This document shows positions 8,354 through 16,478 of a stretch of 54,581 nt of DNA, piece by piece. Position 1 is the stretch's first letter; the number at the start of each line of letters is the position of its first letter. This DNA comes from Scybalousia_A sp964639765. Lineage in GTDB: Bacteria; Bacteroidota; Bacteroidia; Bacteroidales; P3. The notes under the pieces were generated by a model. That model did not search any database, was not told the origin of the DNA, and saw only the letters and a list, made by a program, of their open reading frames with translations. A program made the position numbers and the translations under genes. Where the stretch lies: contig CAZXEN010000012.1 in NCBI GenBank assembly GCA_964639765.1, positions 1 through 54,581 on the forward strand, written 5' to 3'.

Positions 8354-9847
8354 CTAAAGAGTTTTTCTTAGTCTCGCAACAGGAATATCCAGAAGATCTC
8401 TGTACTTTGCTACGGTCCTGCGTGCTAAATCGTATCCTTTTTCTTTTAGAAGTGCCACTATTTTTTCATCTGTCAGCGGCTTCTTCTTATCTTCATTGTT
8501 TATAAGATCTGTTATCAACGACTTGACTGCATCAGAAGAAACTATATTACCTTCTTTGTCTTCCAAAGCATTTGAGAAAAAGTCCTTCAAAAGAAAGGTT
8601 CCAAAGTGGGTTTGTGCATATTTGTTGCTTGCAACACGTGATACTGTTGATATATCACAATCTGTCATATTGGAAATGTCAACCAAACGCATAGGTTTCC
8701 TCTTGTCTATGTCGCCTTCCAAGAAATAAGAGTACTGAAACTTGATTATGGCTGCCATAACCTTGCTTAGAGTATCATCTCTGTTGTCCAATGCAGAGAT
8801 AAACTCATTGGCTGAGTCCATTTTCTCCTTTATAAAGTTGAAAGCCTGACGTTCCGATTCGTTTCTCTTCTTTATTTGTCTATACTTTTCAAGCATTTCA
8901 GAATAGTATGGACTGATACGTAAAGAATGTGTATAGGATTTGTTCAACTGAAACTCTACTCGTCCATCATTGTTCCATACCAAGAAATCAGGAGTAATAT
9001 ATATGTTGTCATAGACAGTATTGCTTTGAGAAACTGCAGGTTTTGGATTCAGGGTCTTTATTAAATTTATCGCAGCATCCAGATCTTTATGCGTAATCTT
9101 CATTTTCTGTATCATATTTTGATATTGTTTGTTCTTGAACATCTCAAAATATGTATTGTTGCCAATAATCTTTAACGCAAGAGCAAGTTCTTTGGATTCA
9201 ATGTTTTTGGATAATTGACGCTGTGCTTTCTTGTCTGAAGCAATATCAACCTTTGTCAATTTGTTCAGCTGTAACAACAAACTCTCCTTTAAATCCCTTG
9301 CACCTACTCCTGCAGGTTCAAAACTCTGTATTTGCTTCAGTACTTTCTCTACTTGTTTTACAGATATTTCTTCATTGTTTGTGAAGAAATAATCATCTGC
9401 TATGGCCTCCACAGAGCGGGTCAGATAACCATTTTCATCTATATTTCCAATAATGTTTCGTCCTATTTCCTCTTCTTGCTGAGTCAAGTCAAGCATAGAA
9501 AGCTGTGACAACAAATCCTCATAAAAAGTAGAGCCGGAAGAAAATATATTTCCCGCCTCTACCCGTGTTTCATTATTGGAATTTTGTCTTATTGTCTTTT
9601 TATAGTCAGATAATTCATCATCTTGAAAGTACATGGAAAGATTATAGTCATCTGCGTCATCATCACTTATCTTTTGCAGATCCTCAGCTGTCTTTTCCTG
9701 TGTCTCTTCCAAGATTGGGTTTTTTTCCAATTCTTCTTTTATCCTTTGATCCAAGGACTGTAAGGGCAACTGCAACAGTTTCATAAATTGAATCTGTGCA
9801 GGTGCAAACTTTGTCTGCAGTTTGGTTGTCAAGGAATTGGAAATCAT
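8354..9847 (-). CDS. rpoN: RNA polymerase sigma-54 factor
   Basis: Alternative sigma factor of 497 aa that recognises -24/-12 promoters and needs AAA+ activators. The Gln/Leu-rich activator-interacting region I is at the N-terminus (about 6-50, ending in the EELEKNPILEE segment), followed by an acidic linker. The core-binding and HTH regions are in the middle. The RpoN box is ARRTVAKYR at 475-483, near the C-terminus. The ATG overlaps the asnS stop by one base (TGATG), so translation is coupled. No sigma-54 activator gene is in the window. Confidence 0.97.
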   Translation of the reverse strand: MISNSLTTKLQTKFAPAQIQFMKLLQLPLQSLDQRIKEELEKNPILEETQEKTAEDLQKISDDDADDYNLSMYFQDDELSDYKKTIRQNSNNETRVEAGNIFSSGSTFYEDLLSQLSMLDLTQQEEEIGRNIIGNIDENGYLTRSVEAIADDYFFTNNEEISVKQVEKVLKQIQSFEPAGVGARDLKESLLLQLNKLTKVDIASDKKAQRQLSKNIESKELALALKIIGNNTYFEMFKNKQYQNMIQKMKITHKDLDAAINLIKTLNPKPAVSQSNTVYDNIYITPDFLVWNNDGRVEFQLNKSYTHSLRISPYYSEMLEKYRQIKKRNESERQAFNFIKEKMDSANEFISALDNRDDTLSKVMAAIIKFQYSYFLEGDIDKRKPMRLVDISNMTDCDISTVSRVASNKYAQTHFGTFLLKDFFSNALEDKEGNIVSSDAVKSLITDLINNEDKKKPLTDEKIVALLKEKGYDLARRTVAKYRDLLDIPVARLRKTL

Positions 9848-11253
9848 CAGAACTTGGCATTTTTTGGATAACGAGGAAATGGAATAACGTCACGTATGTT
9901 TGTCATACCAGTGATAAACATAAGCAATCTTTCAAAACCTAAGCCAAAACCAGAATGAGGAACAGTTCCAAATCTTCTTGTGTCCAAATACCATTCATAA
10001 GGTTCAAGTCTCATCTTCAGTTCTTTCATTCTTGTAAGCAATTTGTCAAAATCTGCTTCTCTCTCACTTCCTCCTATTATCTCCCCTATTTGAGGGAAGA
10101 GAATATCCATTCCTCTTACAGTCTTGCCATCATCGTTTTGTTTCATATAAAATGACTTTATCTCCTTTGGATAGTCTGTAAGGATAACAGGACATTTGAA
10201 ATGCTGCTCCACAAGATAGCGCTCGTGCTCTGACTGCAGGTCTATTCCCCAAGAAACAGGGACATCAAACTTGTGCTTACTGTCTTCCAATATGGTGATT
10301 GCCTCTGTGTAGGTCAAACGTTTGAAATCATGGGAAATAACAAAGTTAAGCCGTTCAACAAGTGTGTTGTCATACATCTTAGCCAAGAAATCTATGTCAT
10401 CCTTGCAGTTTTCCAAAGCATAACGGACAAGATATTTTATAAAATCTTCTGCCAAGTCCATGTTGTCATTTATATCATAGAAAGCCATCTCCGGCTCTAC
10501 GTGCCAGAATTCTGCAAGATGTCGCGGAGTGTTGGAATTTTCTGCACGGAAAGTCGGTCCAAACGTGTATATTTTTCCGATGGATGTGGCTCCAAGTTCC
10601 CCTTCCAGCTGACCGGAAACAGTCATAAAAGTACTCTCTCCAAAGAAATCCTTGGAATAATCTGTCTTTCCTTCTTCATTCTTAGGCAAGTTTTCCAAAT
10701 CAAGCGTGGTTACCTGAAACATTTCCCCTGCTCCTTCGCAATCGGAAGCAGTTATTATAGGACTGTGCCAATAAAAGAACCCATGATCGTTGAAATACTT
10801 ATGAATAGCATAGGCCATATTGTGTCTTATCCTAAGTACTGCTCCAAAAGTATTGGTTCTTGGTCTCAAATGTGCTATTTCCCTTAGAAATTCCATCGTA
10901 TGACCTTTCTTCTGCAAAGGATATGTATTGACGTCTGCTTCTCCGTATATCTCTATTTCAGAAGCCTGTATCTCCACACTTTGTCCTTTGCCCATACTTT
11001 CAACAAGAGTACCATTAACTCTTAAAGATGCACCCGTTGTTATTCGTTTCAAAAAATCTTCCCCAAATTTCTCTACGTCTGCAACAACTTGTATATTATT
11101 TATTGTGCTTCCATCATTCACAGCAACAAAGGCTACTGCCTTGTTTCCTCTTTTTGTTCTTACCCAGCCTTTCACACATACAGGCTGATTAACTCTTTCT
11201 TTTACGCCTTCTGTAAAAAGTTCTTTGATTTCTGTTCTTCTTATAGTATCCAT
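9847..11253 (-). CDS. asnS: Asparaginyl-tRNA synthetase
   Basis: Class IIb synthetase of 468 aa that charges tRNA-Asn with asparagine. An N-terminal OB-fold anticodon-binding domain (about 20-110, with GWVRTKRGNKAVAFVAVNDG) is followed by the catalytic core. Motif 2 is seen as FRAENSNTPRHLAEFWHVEP, and motif 3 as GFGLGFERLLMFITGM near the C-terminus. First gene of an asnS-rpoN-M23 unit. Upstream on the coding strand there is a TATAATTTTTG stretch that resembles a -7 box with one extra base; I did not call it as a promoter. Confidence 0.97.
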   Translation of the reverse strand: MDTIRRTEIKELFTEGVKERVNQPVCVKGWVRTKRGNKAVAFVAVNDGSTINNIQVVADVEKFGEDFLKRITTGASLRVNGTLVESMGKGQSVEIQASEIEIYGEADVNTYPLQKKGHTMEFLREIAHLRPRTNTFGAVLRIRHNMAYAIHKYFNDHGFFYWHSPIITASDCEGAGEMFQVTTLDLENLPKNEEGKTDYSKDFFGESTFMTVSGQLEGELGATSIGKIYTFGPTFRAENSNTPRHLAEFWHVEPEMAFYDINDNMDLAEDFIKYLVRYALENCKDDIDFLAKMYDNTLVERLNFVISHDFKRLTYTEAITILEDSKHKFDVPVSWGIDLQSEHERYLVEQHFKCPVILTDYPKEIKSFYMKQNDDGKTVRGMDILFPQIGEIIGGSEREADFDKLLTRMKELKMRLEPYEWYLDTRRFGTVPHSGFGLGFERLLMFITGMTNIRDVIPFPRYPKNAKF

Positions 11254-11307
11254 TGTATATTTTATATTGAAGTCAAAAATTATAACGCAAATTCTTTGTA
11301 TTTTATT

Positions 11308-11475
11308 TTATAGTCAAAGCTTTTTTAAAACCCATTCAAGTTCCGTTTTACAAAATCTTCGTTTTTGTCTCTAGAATTCAGGATTCTGCTTCTGAAATCT
11401 TGATTTTTACCATATAAAATGCAAGTCTTTTTCTGAAAAAAACAACTTCTTTTCTTCAAAGAAAACTATTTTGCA
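11308..11475. repeat. Longest 21-bp periodic array, eight units (array C)
   Basis: Core positions 11315 (CAAAG), 11336 (TCAAG), 11357 (CTTCG), 11378 (TCAGG), 11399 (CTTGA), 11421 (GCAAG), 11442 (ACAAC) and 11463 (AAACT). The steps are 21, 21, 21, 21, 22, 21 and 21 bp. The cores vary more than in other arrays, but the A-arm and T-tract flanks and the phase are kept. It fills most of the 252-bp gap between the end of the mannose-1-phosphate guanylyltransferase gene and the start of asnS, both on the - strand. It therefore lies upstream of asnS and behind the mannose gene's stop in genome order. No long perfect hairpin was found here. Confidence 0.8.
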
Positions 11476-11505
11476 TGTTATCTGTTGATCTGCACGCACA
11501 AAATA

Positions 11506-12597
11506 TTACAGATATTCTGTTCCCTTTTGCACCTCAACATCTGTAATAAACTGTTTTACACGCTGTTCTTCCTCTTTCTTGCAAATCATAAGAATTCCGT
11601 CCGACTCTACCACAATATATCCGTCCAAGCCTTGCAAAACGACAAGCTTGTCTTTGGGAACATTGACAATTGAGTTGGCCGTATCATACACCATCACATT
11701 CTTGCCAATGATAGTGTTGGAGTTTTCGTCTTTTTCCCTGACATTGTACAAGGCTTGCCATGTTCCCACATCACTCCAGCCAAAATCCGAAGGAATAACA
11801 TAGACATTGCCTGCTTTTTCCATTACTCCGTAGTCTATGGAAATTGCCGGACAGGATGTATATGTCTCGTTTATAAAAGCCTCTTCTTTGTCTGTGTTGT
11901 AATAATCCTTACCTTCAAGGAAGATATTATAGACTTCAGGCAAATACTGGCTCAGTGCCTTGTTGATAGATTTCAATGACCACACAAAAATACCAGAATT
12001 CCACAAGAAATCTCCGCTCTCAATAAACTTTTTCGCCATTTCCAAGTCAGGTTTCTCAGTAAACAGCTTCACTTTCTTAATGTCTTTGTCCTTAGGTATG
12101 AAGTCTTTGTCGTCAAACTGTATGTATCCATAACCGGTATTAGGATATGAAGGCTTGATTCCCAAGGTTACCAAGACATCGCTTTCCTGTGTGATTCTCA
12201 AAGCCTGGTTTACAGTTTTTACGAACTCGTCTTCGTTCAAAATAAGATGGTCTGATGCTGCAACTATTATGTTTGCATTCTCATTAATGGAGCCTATCTT
12301 GAAATTAGCGTAGGTTATACACGGTGCTGTGTTTCTTCTGGCAGGTTCAGTGATGATGTTATTGTCTGCAATTCCTTGTAACTGCTCCTTGACAAGGTCT
12401 TTGTACATATCGCTTGTAACTATATATATATTTTCTGTCGGACATATTTTCTGAATTCTTTTGTATGTCATCTGAATAAGGCTTTCTCCTATACCAAGAA
12501 CATCCAAGAACTGTTTAGGTCTTTGTAATCTGCTCATAGGCCAAAATCTGCTGCCTACTCCACCAGCCATAATGACACAATAGTTATCTTTATTCAT
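11506..12597 (-). CDS. manC: Mannose-1-phosphate guanylyltransferase
   Basis: Makes GDP-mannose from mannose-1-phosphate and GTP, feeding GDP-mannose/GDP-fucose glycans. The nucleotidyltransferase signature is at 12-28 (GGVGSRFWPMSRLQRPK). The sugar-phosphate site is visible as TEKPD, with FLWNSGIFVW following. At 363 aa it is the single-domain form and lacks the C-terminal phosphomannose isomerase cupin of the bifunctional enzymes. It stands alone with its own promoter upstream (12627-12656). The gene symbol is by family; other symbols are used for this short form. Confidence 0.92.
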   Translation of the reverse strand: MNKDNYCVIMAGGVGSRFWPMSRLQRPKQFLDVLGIGESLIQMTYKRIQKICPTENIYIVTSDMYKDLVKEQLQGIADNNIITEPARRNTAPCITYANFKIGSINENANIIVAASDHLILNEDEFVKTVNQALRITQESDVLVTLGIKPSYPNTGYGYIQFDDKDFIPKDKDIKKVKLFTEKPDLEMAKKFIESGDFLWNSGIFVWSLKSINKALSQYLPEVYNIFLEGKDYYNTDKEEAFINETYTSCPAISIDYGVMEKAGNVYVIPSDFGWSDVGTWQALYNVREKDENSNTIIGKNVMVYDTANSIVNVPKDKLVVLQGLDGYIVVESDGILMICKKEEEQRVKQFITDVEVQKGTEYL

Positions 12598-12626
12598 CTC
12601 CGTTCTTTTTTTATTGGTTCAAAGCA

Positions 12627-12656
12627 CAAAAGTAGTAAAATTATTTCTAATACAAA
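12627..12656 (-). promoter_or_regulatory. Promoter for the mannose-1-phosphate guanylyltransferase gene
   Basis: Read on the - strand: -7 TACTTTTG at 12634-12627 and -33 TTTG at 12656-12653, spaced 18 bp. It lies just after the uvrA stop codon, which separates the gene from uvrA. Confidence 0.6.
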
Positions 12657-12667
12657 AATACAGACAA

Positions 12668-15445
12668 CTATAATTTTTCTTTCAGGAATTTTGAAGTCGG
12701 GGTATTGTCCCTTGCCACCAATTCCTTAGGAGTTCCTTCAAAGATAATATTGCCTCCATGTTTTCCTCCGCCAGGTCCTAATTCTATGAGCCAGTCTGCT
12801 GTTTTTATTATATCAAGATGATGTTCTATTATAACAACAGAATGGTTGTTATCCAGAAGGGAATTGAAACAGTCGTTCAATTTATTTATATCATCAAGAT
12901 GAAGTCCTGTTGTAGGTTCATCAAACACGAACAAAGTAGGTTTAAGATTTTTCCCTTTTTGCAGATATGTTGCAAGCTTTATTCTTTGTGCTTCTCCTCC
13001 GGAAAGAGTACTCAGGGACTGTCCTAAAGCTATGTAGCCCAAACCTACTTGTTGCAGAACACACAAAGCATAGTTTATCTTCTGAACCGTTGAATCCTGC
13101 TTGTCGTCAAAAAAATCTACGGCTTCATCTATGGACATTTCCAATACATCTGCAATATTCTTTTCTTTGTACTTTATTTCCAATGCGTCCTGTGTATATC
13201 TTTTGCCATGACATTCTTCGCATTGCAGTCTCACATCGGCCATAAACTGCATCTTGACTTCTATTGTGCCGTCTCCTTTGCAGGTTTCACATCTTCCGCC
13301 TCCATCTACGTTAAAAGAAAAGTAGCCTGGCTTAATCTTTCTTGCCTTTGCCAAAGGCTGTGAAGCAAACAATGTTCTTATATCATCAAAAATACCCGTA
13401 TAAAGAGCCGGATTGCTTCGGGAAGAACGTCCTATTGAGTTCTGATCCACAAGTTGTATGTCCTTTATAACAGACAAAGAACCTTTGACCTCTGAACATT
13501 TAGGAAATTTTTCCAGAGGTTCATCGAAGTGCATCTTCATTGCCGACACCAGAACCTTGGTTATCAAAGTACTTTTTCCAGACCCCGATACACCGCAAAC
13601 AACAACTTTCATATTCAAAGGAACTTTCAGACTCACACCTTTCAAATTGTTTTCATAGATATCGTCTATTTTCAGATACTCTTTGCTTTTTCTGTAATAC
13701 GAAGGCAAAGGAATTGTCTTTTCTCCTTTCAGGTATTGTGTCGTAAGGGACTTTTTGTTTTTCATCAGTTCTTTCTTTGTTCCTTGGAAAACAAGGTCTC
13801 CTCCGTTTCTTCCTGCCAACGGTCCTATATCTATTATATAATCTGCATTCTTTATTACTTCTTCATCATGTTCTACAACTATCACCGTATTACCAGTATC
13901 TCTCAGGTCTTTTAGTACTTGTATGAGATTATTTGTATCTATTGTATGAAGACCTATAGTAGGTTCGTCCATAATATACATTGAACCTACCAATGGAGAA
14001 CCTATACTTGTAGACAAGAGTATTCTTTGTGCTTCTCCGCCGGAAAGAGTAGAAGACTCCCGCGAAAGAGTAAGATAGCCTAAACCTACTTTCAAAAGAT
14101 AATGCAACCGTGTTTTTATCTCTTTCAGCAAACGATCCGATGCTTTTTCTTCGTATTCATCAAGTTTTATATTGCAAAAGAAATCATATACCTCTTCTAT
14201 CGGCATATTAAGTATGTCTATCAAGGATTTTTCCTGTATTTTCACATAAGAAACATCCTTTCTCAATCGTGTTCCTTTACAATTTGGACAGACAGTCTTA
14301 CCTCTGTATCTTGATAACAGGACCCTGTATTGTATCTTGTAGGATTCCTTCTTCACCAATTCAAAAAACTGGTTAATACCTATCAGTCCTTTTCCATCAC
14401 CATTCCATAATAAATCCTTTTGTTCTGGTGTCAGTTCATTATAAGGGCGATGTACGGGAAATTTTCTGTATGCCTTGTTGATAAAATCATTTTTGAAATG
14501 AGACATAACAGCACCTCTCCAACAATTGACAACATCGTCATAAACAGAAAGGTATGGTTTTGTTATAACAAGGTCTTCGCTTATTCCTTCCACAAATCCC
14601 AATCCATCACAAGAAGGACATGCCCCATATTTATTGTTAAAGGAAAAGAAATTCTCGGTTGGCTTTACAAAAGTAATTCCATCTCTTTCAAAACGGTTTG
14701 AAAAAGTTTCCATATTTCCTTCCGACCACACAACACATGTTCCTTCCGATTCATTAAATGCAGTATGAACACTTTCTGCAATACGCATTCTTAGTGTTTC
14801 TTCTTCTCCTCTTACAGAAAGTCTATCTATCAACAAAAGATATTTTGAGTATTTTTTTGCTATGGCAGATTGTTGCAACAAATCCTCTATGTCCACAACC
14901 TCTCCATCAGAGAATATTCTCGTATATCCCATTTGAAACAAGACTTCAAGGCGTTTTCGTATATCGTCTTTCGACGGATTCAATTCACAAAGAATATATA
15001 GTTTCTTTTCCCTGTAATTCTGCAGAATAGCATCAACAACATTAGTAACAGAGTCTCTTTTCACTTCCTTGCCGGAAACAGGTGAATAGGTTTTCCCTAT
15101 TTTTGTATAAAGAAGTTTCAAGTATTCATATATTTCTGTCATTGTTCCTACCGTGGAACGAGGATTACGGTTGACAATTCTTTGATGCACTGCTATGGCA
15201 GGAGGTAATCCTTCTATTTTATCAACTTCCGGTTTTGGCATTCTTCCTATAAACTGACGGGCATAAGAAGAAAGACTCTCTATATATCGTCTTTGTCCTT
15301 CAGCATAAAGAGTATCAAATGCCAAAGAACTTTTTCCGCTTCCGCTAACGCCTGTTATTACCGTCAAAGTATTCTGTGGAATTTCAACATCAATATTTTT
15401 AAGATTATTAACCTTTATTCCTTTTGCTAATATATTATTTTCCAT
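12668..15445 (-). CDS. uvrA: Excinuclease ABC subunit A
   Basis: DNA-damage recognition ATPase of nucleotide excision repair; it loads UvrB at lesions. The 925-aa protein has two ABC ATPase modules. Walker A motifs are GVSGSGKSS (32-40) and a second GVSGSGKST, with two LSGGEAQRI signatures. Zinc-binding cysteine pairs are CPSCDGLGF, CPNCKGTRL and CETCKGDG with CEECHGKRY. The insertion domains are complete. It is divergent from the CDF exporter gene, with a 110-bp promoter region between them that contains mirrored -7 boxes. Confidence 0.97.
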   Translation of the reverse strand: MENNILAKGIKVNNLKNIDVEIPQNTLTVITGVSGSGKSSLAFDTLYAEGQRRYIESLSSYARQFIGRMPKPEVDKIEGLPPAIAVHQRIVNRNPRSTVGTMTEIYEYLKLLYTKIGKTYSPVSGKEVKRDSVTNVVDAILQNYREKKLYILCELNPSKDDIRKRLEVLFQMGYTRIFSDGEVVDIEDLLQQSAIAKKYSKYLLLIDRLSVRGEEETLRMRIAESVHTAFNESEGTCVVWSEGNMETFSNRFERDGITFVKPTENFFSFNNKYGACPSCDGLGFVEGISEDLVITKPYLSVYDDVVNCWRGAVMSHFKNDFINKAYRKFPVHRPYNELTPEQKDLLWNGDGKGLIGINQFFELVKKESYKIQYRVLLSRYRGKTVCPNCKGTRLRKDVSYVKIQEKSLIDILNMPIEEVYDFFCNIKLDEYEEKASDRLLKEIKTRLHYLLKVGLGYLTLSRESSTLSGGEAQRILLSTSIGSPLVGSMYIMDEPTIGLHTIDTNNLIQVLKDLRDTGNTVIVVEHDEEVIKNADYIIDIGPLAGRNGGDLVFQGTKKELMKNKKSLTTQYLKGEKTIPLPSYYRKSKEYLKIDDIYENNLKGVSLKVPLNMKVVVCGVSGSGKSTLITKVLVSAMKMHFDEPLEKFPKCSEVKGSLSVIKDIQLVDQNSIGRSSRSNPALYTGIFDDIRTLFASQPLAKARKIKPGYFSFNVDGGGRCETCKGDGTIEVKMQFMADVRLQCEECHGKRYTQDALEIKYKEKNIADVLEMSIDEAVDFFDDKQDSTVQKINYALCVLQQVGLGYIALGQSLSTLSGGEAQRIKLATYLQKGKNLKPTLFVFDEPTTGLHLDDINKLNDCFNSLLDNNHSVVIIEHHLDIIKTADWLIELGPGGGKHGGNIIFEGTPKELVARDNTPTSKFLKEKL

Positions 15446-15481
15446 GAGGATTGTTTCTTGTTAGTATAATCAAACAAAGTG

Positions 15482-15489
15482 CAAAGTTA
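15482..15489 (-). promoter_or_regulatory. -7 box for uvrA
   Basis: TAACTTTG on the - strand, about 37 bp before the uvrA ATG. It is part of a perfect 10-bp inverted repeat (15481-15490 with 15521-15530) shared with the divergent exporter promoter. The -33 match is weak. Confidence 0.65.
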
Positions 15490-15521
15490 CATTTTTTTCT
15501 GTATATATTAAGAAAAAGTAG

Positions 15522-15529
15522 TAACTTTG
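15522..15529 (+). promoter_or_regulatory. -7 box for the CDF exporter gene
   Basis: TAACTTTG, with TCTG about 20 bp upstream as a partial -33 element. The ATG at 15556 follows 27 bp later. This placement argues against the longer open frame that begins at 15451. Confidence 0.7.
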
Positions 15530-15555
15530 CCCGCAATATAATAAATGTAAAAAAA

Positions 15556-16467
15556 ATGGCACACGAACATCATCACCATCATCATTCTGCACAGATAGAA
15601 TCACTGAGTTCTGCTTTCATTATAGGAATTGTATTGAACAGTCTTTTTCTTATAGTGGAATTTATACTTGGAATTATCTACAATTCCATTGGTCTTGTAT
15701 CAGATGCAGGACATAATCTTACAGACGTTGTTTCTCTGATACTGGCTCTTCTTGCATACAGCCTGACAAAAGTAGCAAGCAACAATAAATTTACTTATGG
15801 CTATAAGAAAACAAGTATTCTGGTTTCCCTGATTAATGCTATCATCCTATTGGTTGCTGTTGTCTTCATAATATATGAAAGTATTGAGAAGCTTATTAAT
15901 CCAATTGAAATAAAAGGAGGAGTAATAAGTATCACGGCAGGCATAGGTGTTGTCATAAATGGAATAACTGCATGGCTGTTTCTTAAAGACAAAGACAAAG
16001 ACCTTAATGTCAAGGGAGCATATCTTCACATGGCTGCCGATGCTTTGGTAAGTATAGGCGTGGTTGTAAGTGGTATTGTCATAAGTCTTACAGGCTGGTT
16101 TGCTATAGATGGAATAATAGGTATTGTAGTTGCCATGATAATAGTGGTATCAACATGGGATTTGTTAAACAAAAGTATCAGGCTTTCCATTGACGGTGTT
16201 CCTGCAGGAATAAATTTGGAACATATAGCCAAATCAATATCCGGTGTAAAAGGTGTAAAAGAAGTTCATCATATACATATTTGGGCAATAAGCACACGGG
16301 AAAATGCTCTGACAGCTCATATTGTTGTGGAAAACATTGATGACATGGAAGAAATAAAACATGAAATAAAACACACGTTAGAACATGAAAATATAAGTCA
16401 TTCAACATTAGAGTTTGAGAATATTGACTGTCATTGTCAGGAACATAACCTGCTTCCAAAAGAATAA
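15556..16467 (+). CDS. Cation diffusion facilitator (CzcD/ZitB-like) metal exporter
   Basis: Inner-membrane proton/metal antiporter, most likely exporting Zn2+ (also Co2+ or Cd2+ in relatives). 303 aa from the chosen start. The N-terminus is a His-rich metal-binding tail (HEHHHHHH, 3-10), followed by six helices. D50, H53 and D57 in SDAGHNLTD form half of the tetrahedral site, and HMAADAL in helix V supplies the other HxxxD pair. A C-terminal cytoplasmic ferredoxin-like domain ends in a His/Cys-rich segment (DCHCQEH). Start 15556 rather than 15451 is chosen because the promoter -7 box lies between the two and because the His-rich tail is typical of the family N-terminus. The PorE-like gene follows after 11 bp. 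Confidence 0.93.
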   Translation: MAHEHHHHHHSAQIESLSSAFIIGIVLNSLFLIVEFILGIIYNSIGLVSDAGHNLTDVVSLILALLAYSLTKVASNNKFTYGYKKTSILVSLINAIILLVAVVFIIYESIEKLINPIEIKGGVISITAGIGVVINGITAWLFLKDKDKDLNVKGAYLHMAADALVSIGVVVSGIVISLTGWFAIDGIIGIVVAMIIVVSTWDLLNKSIRLSIDGVPAGINLEHIAKSISGVKGVKEVHHIHIWAISTRENALTAHIVVENIDDMEEIKHEIKHTLEHENISHSTLEFENIDCHCQEHNLLPKE

Positions 16468-16478
16468 AACAACAATAC

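Noticed and set aside
11308..11475. Short regular repeats could suggest a CRISPR array
   Set aside because: Units are 21 bp in total with no separate unique spacers, the repeats are degenerate, and no cas genes are present.
13529..13915. Open frames on the + strand opposite uvrA
   Set aside because: Antisense to an intact uvrA; no domain or promoter.
15451..15555. Longer N-terminus for the metal exporter
   Set aside because: The promoter -7 box at 15522 lies within it, and the His-rich start at 15556 matches the family N-terminus.
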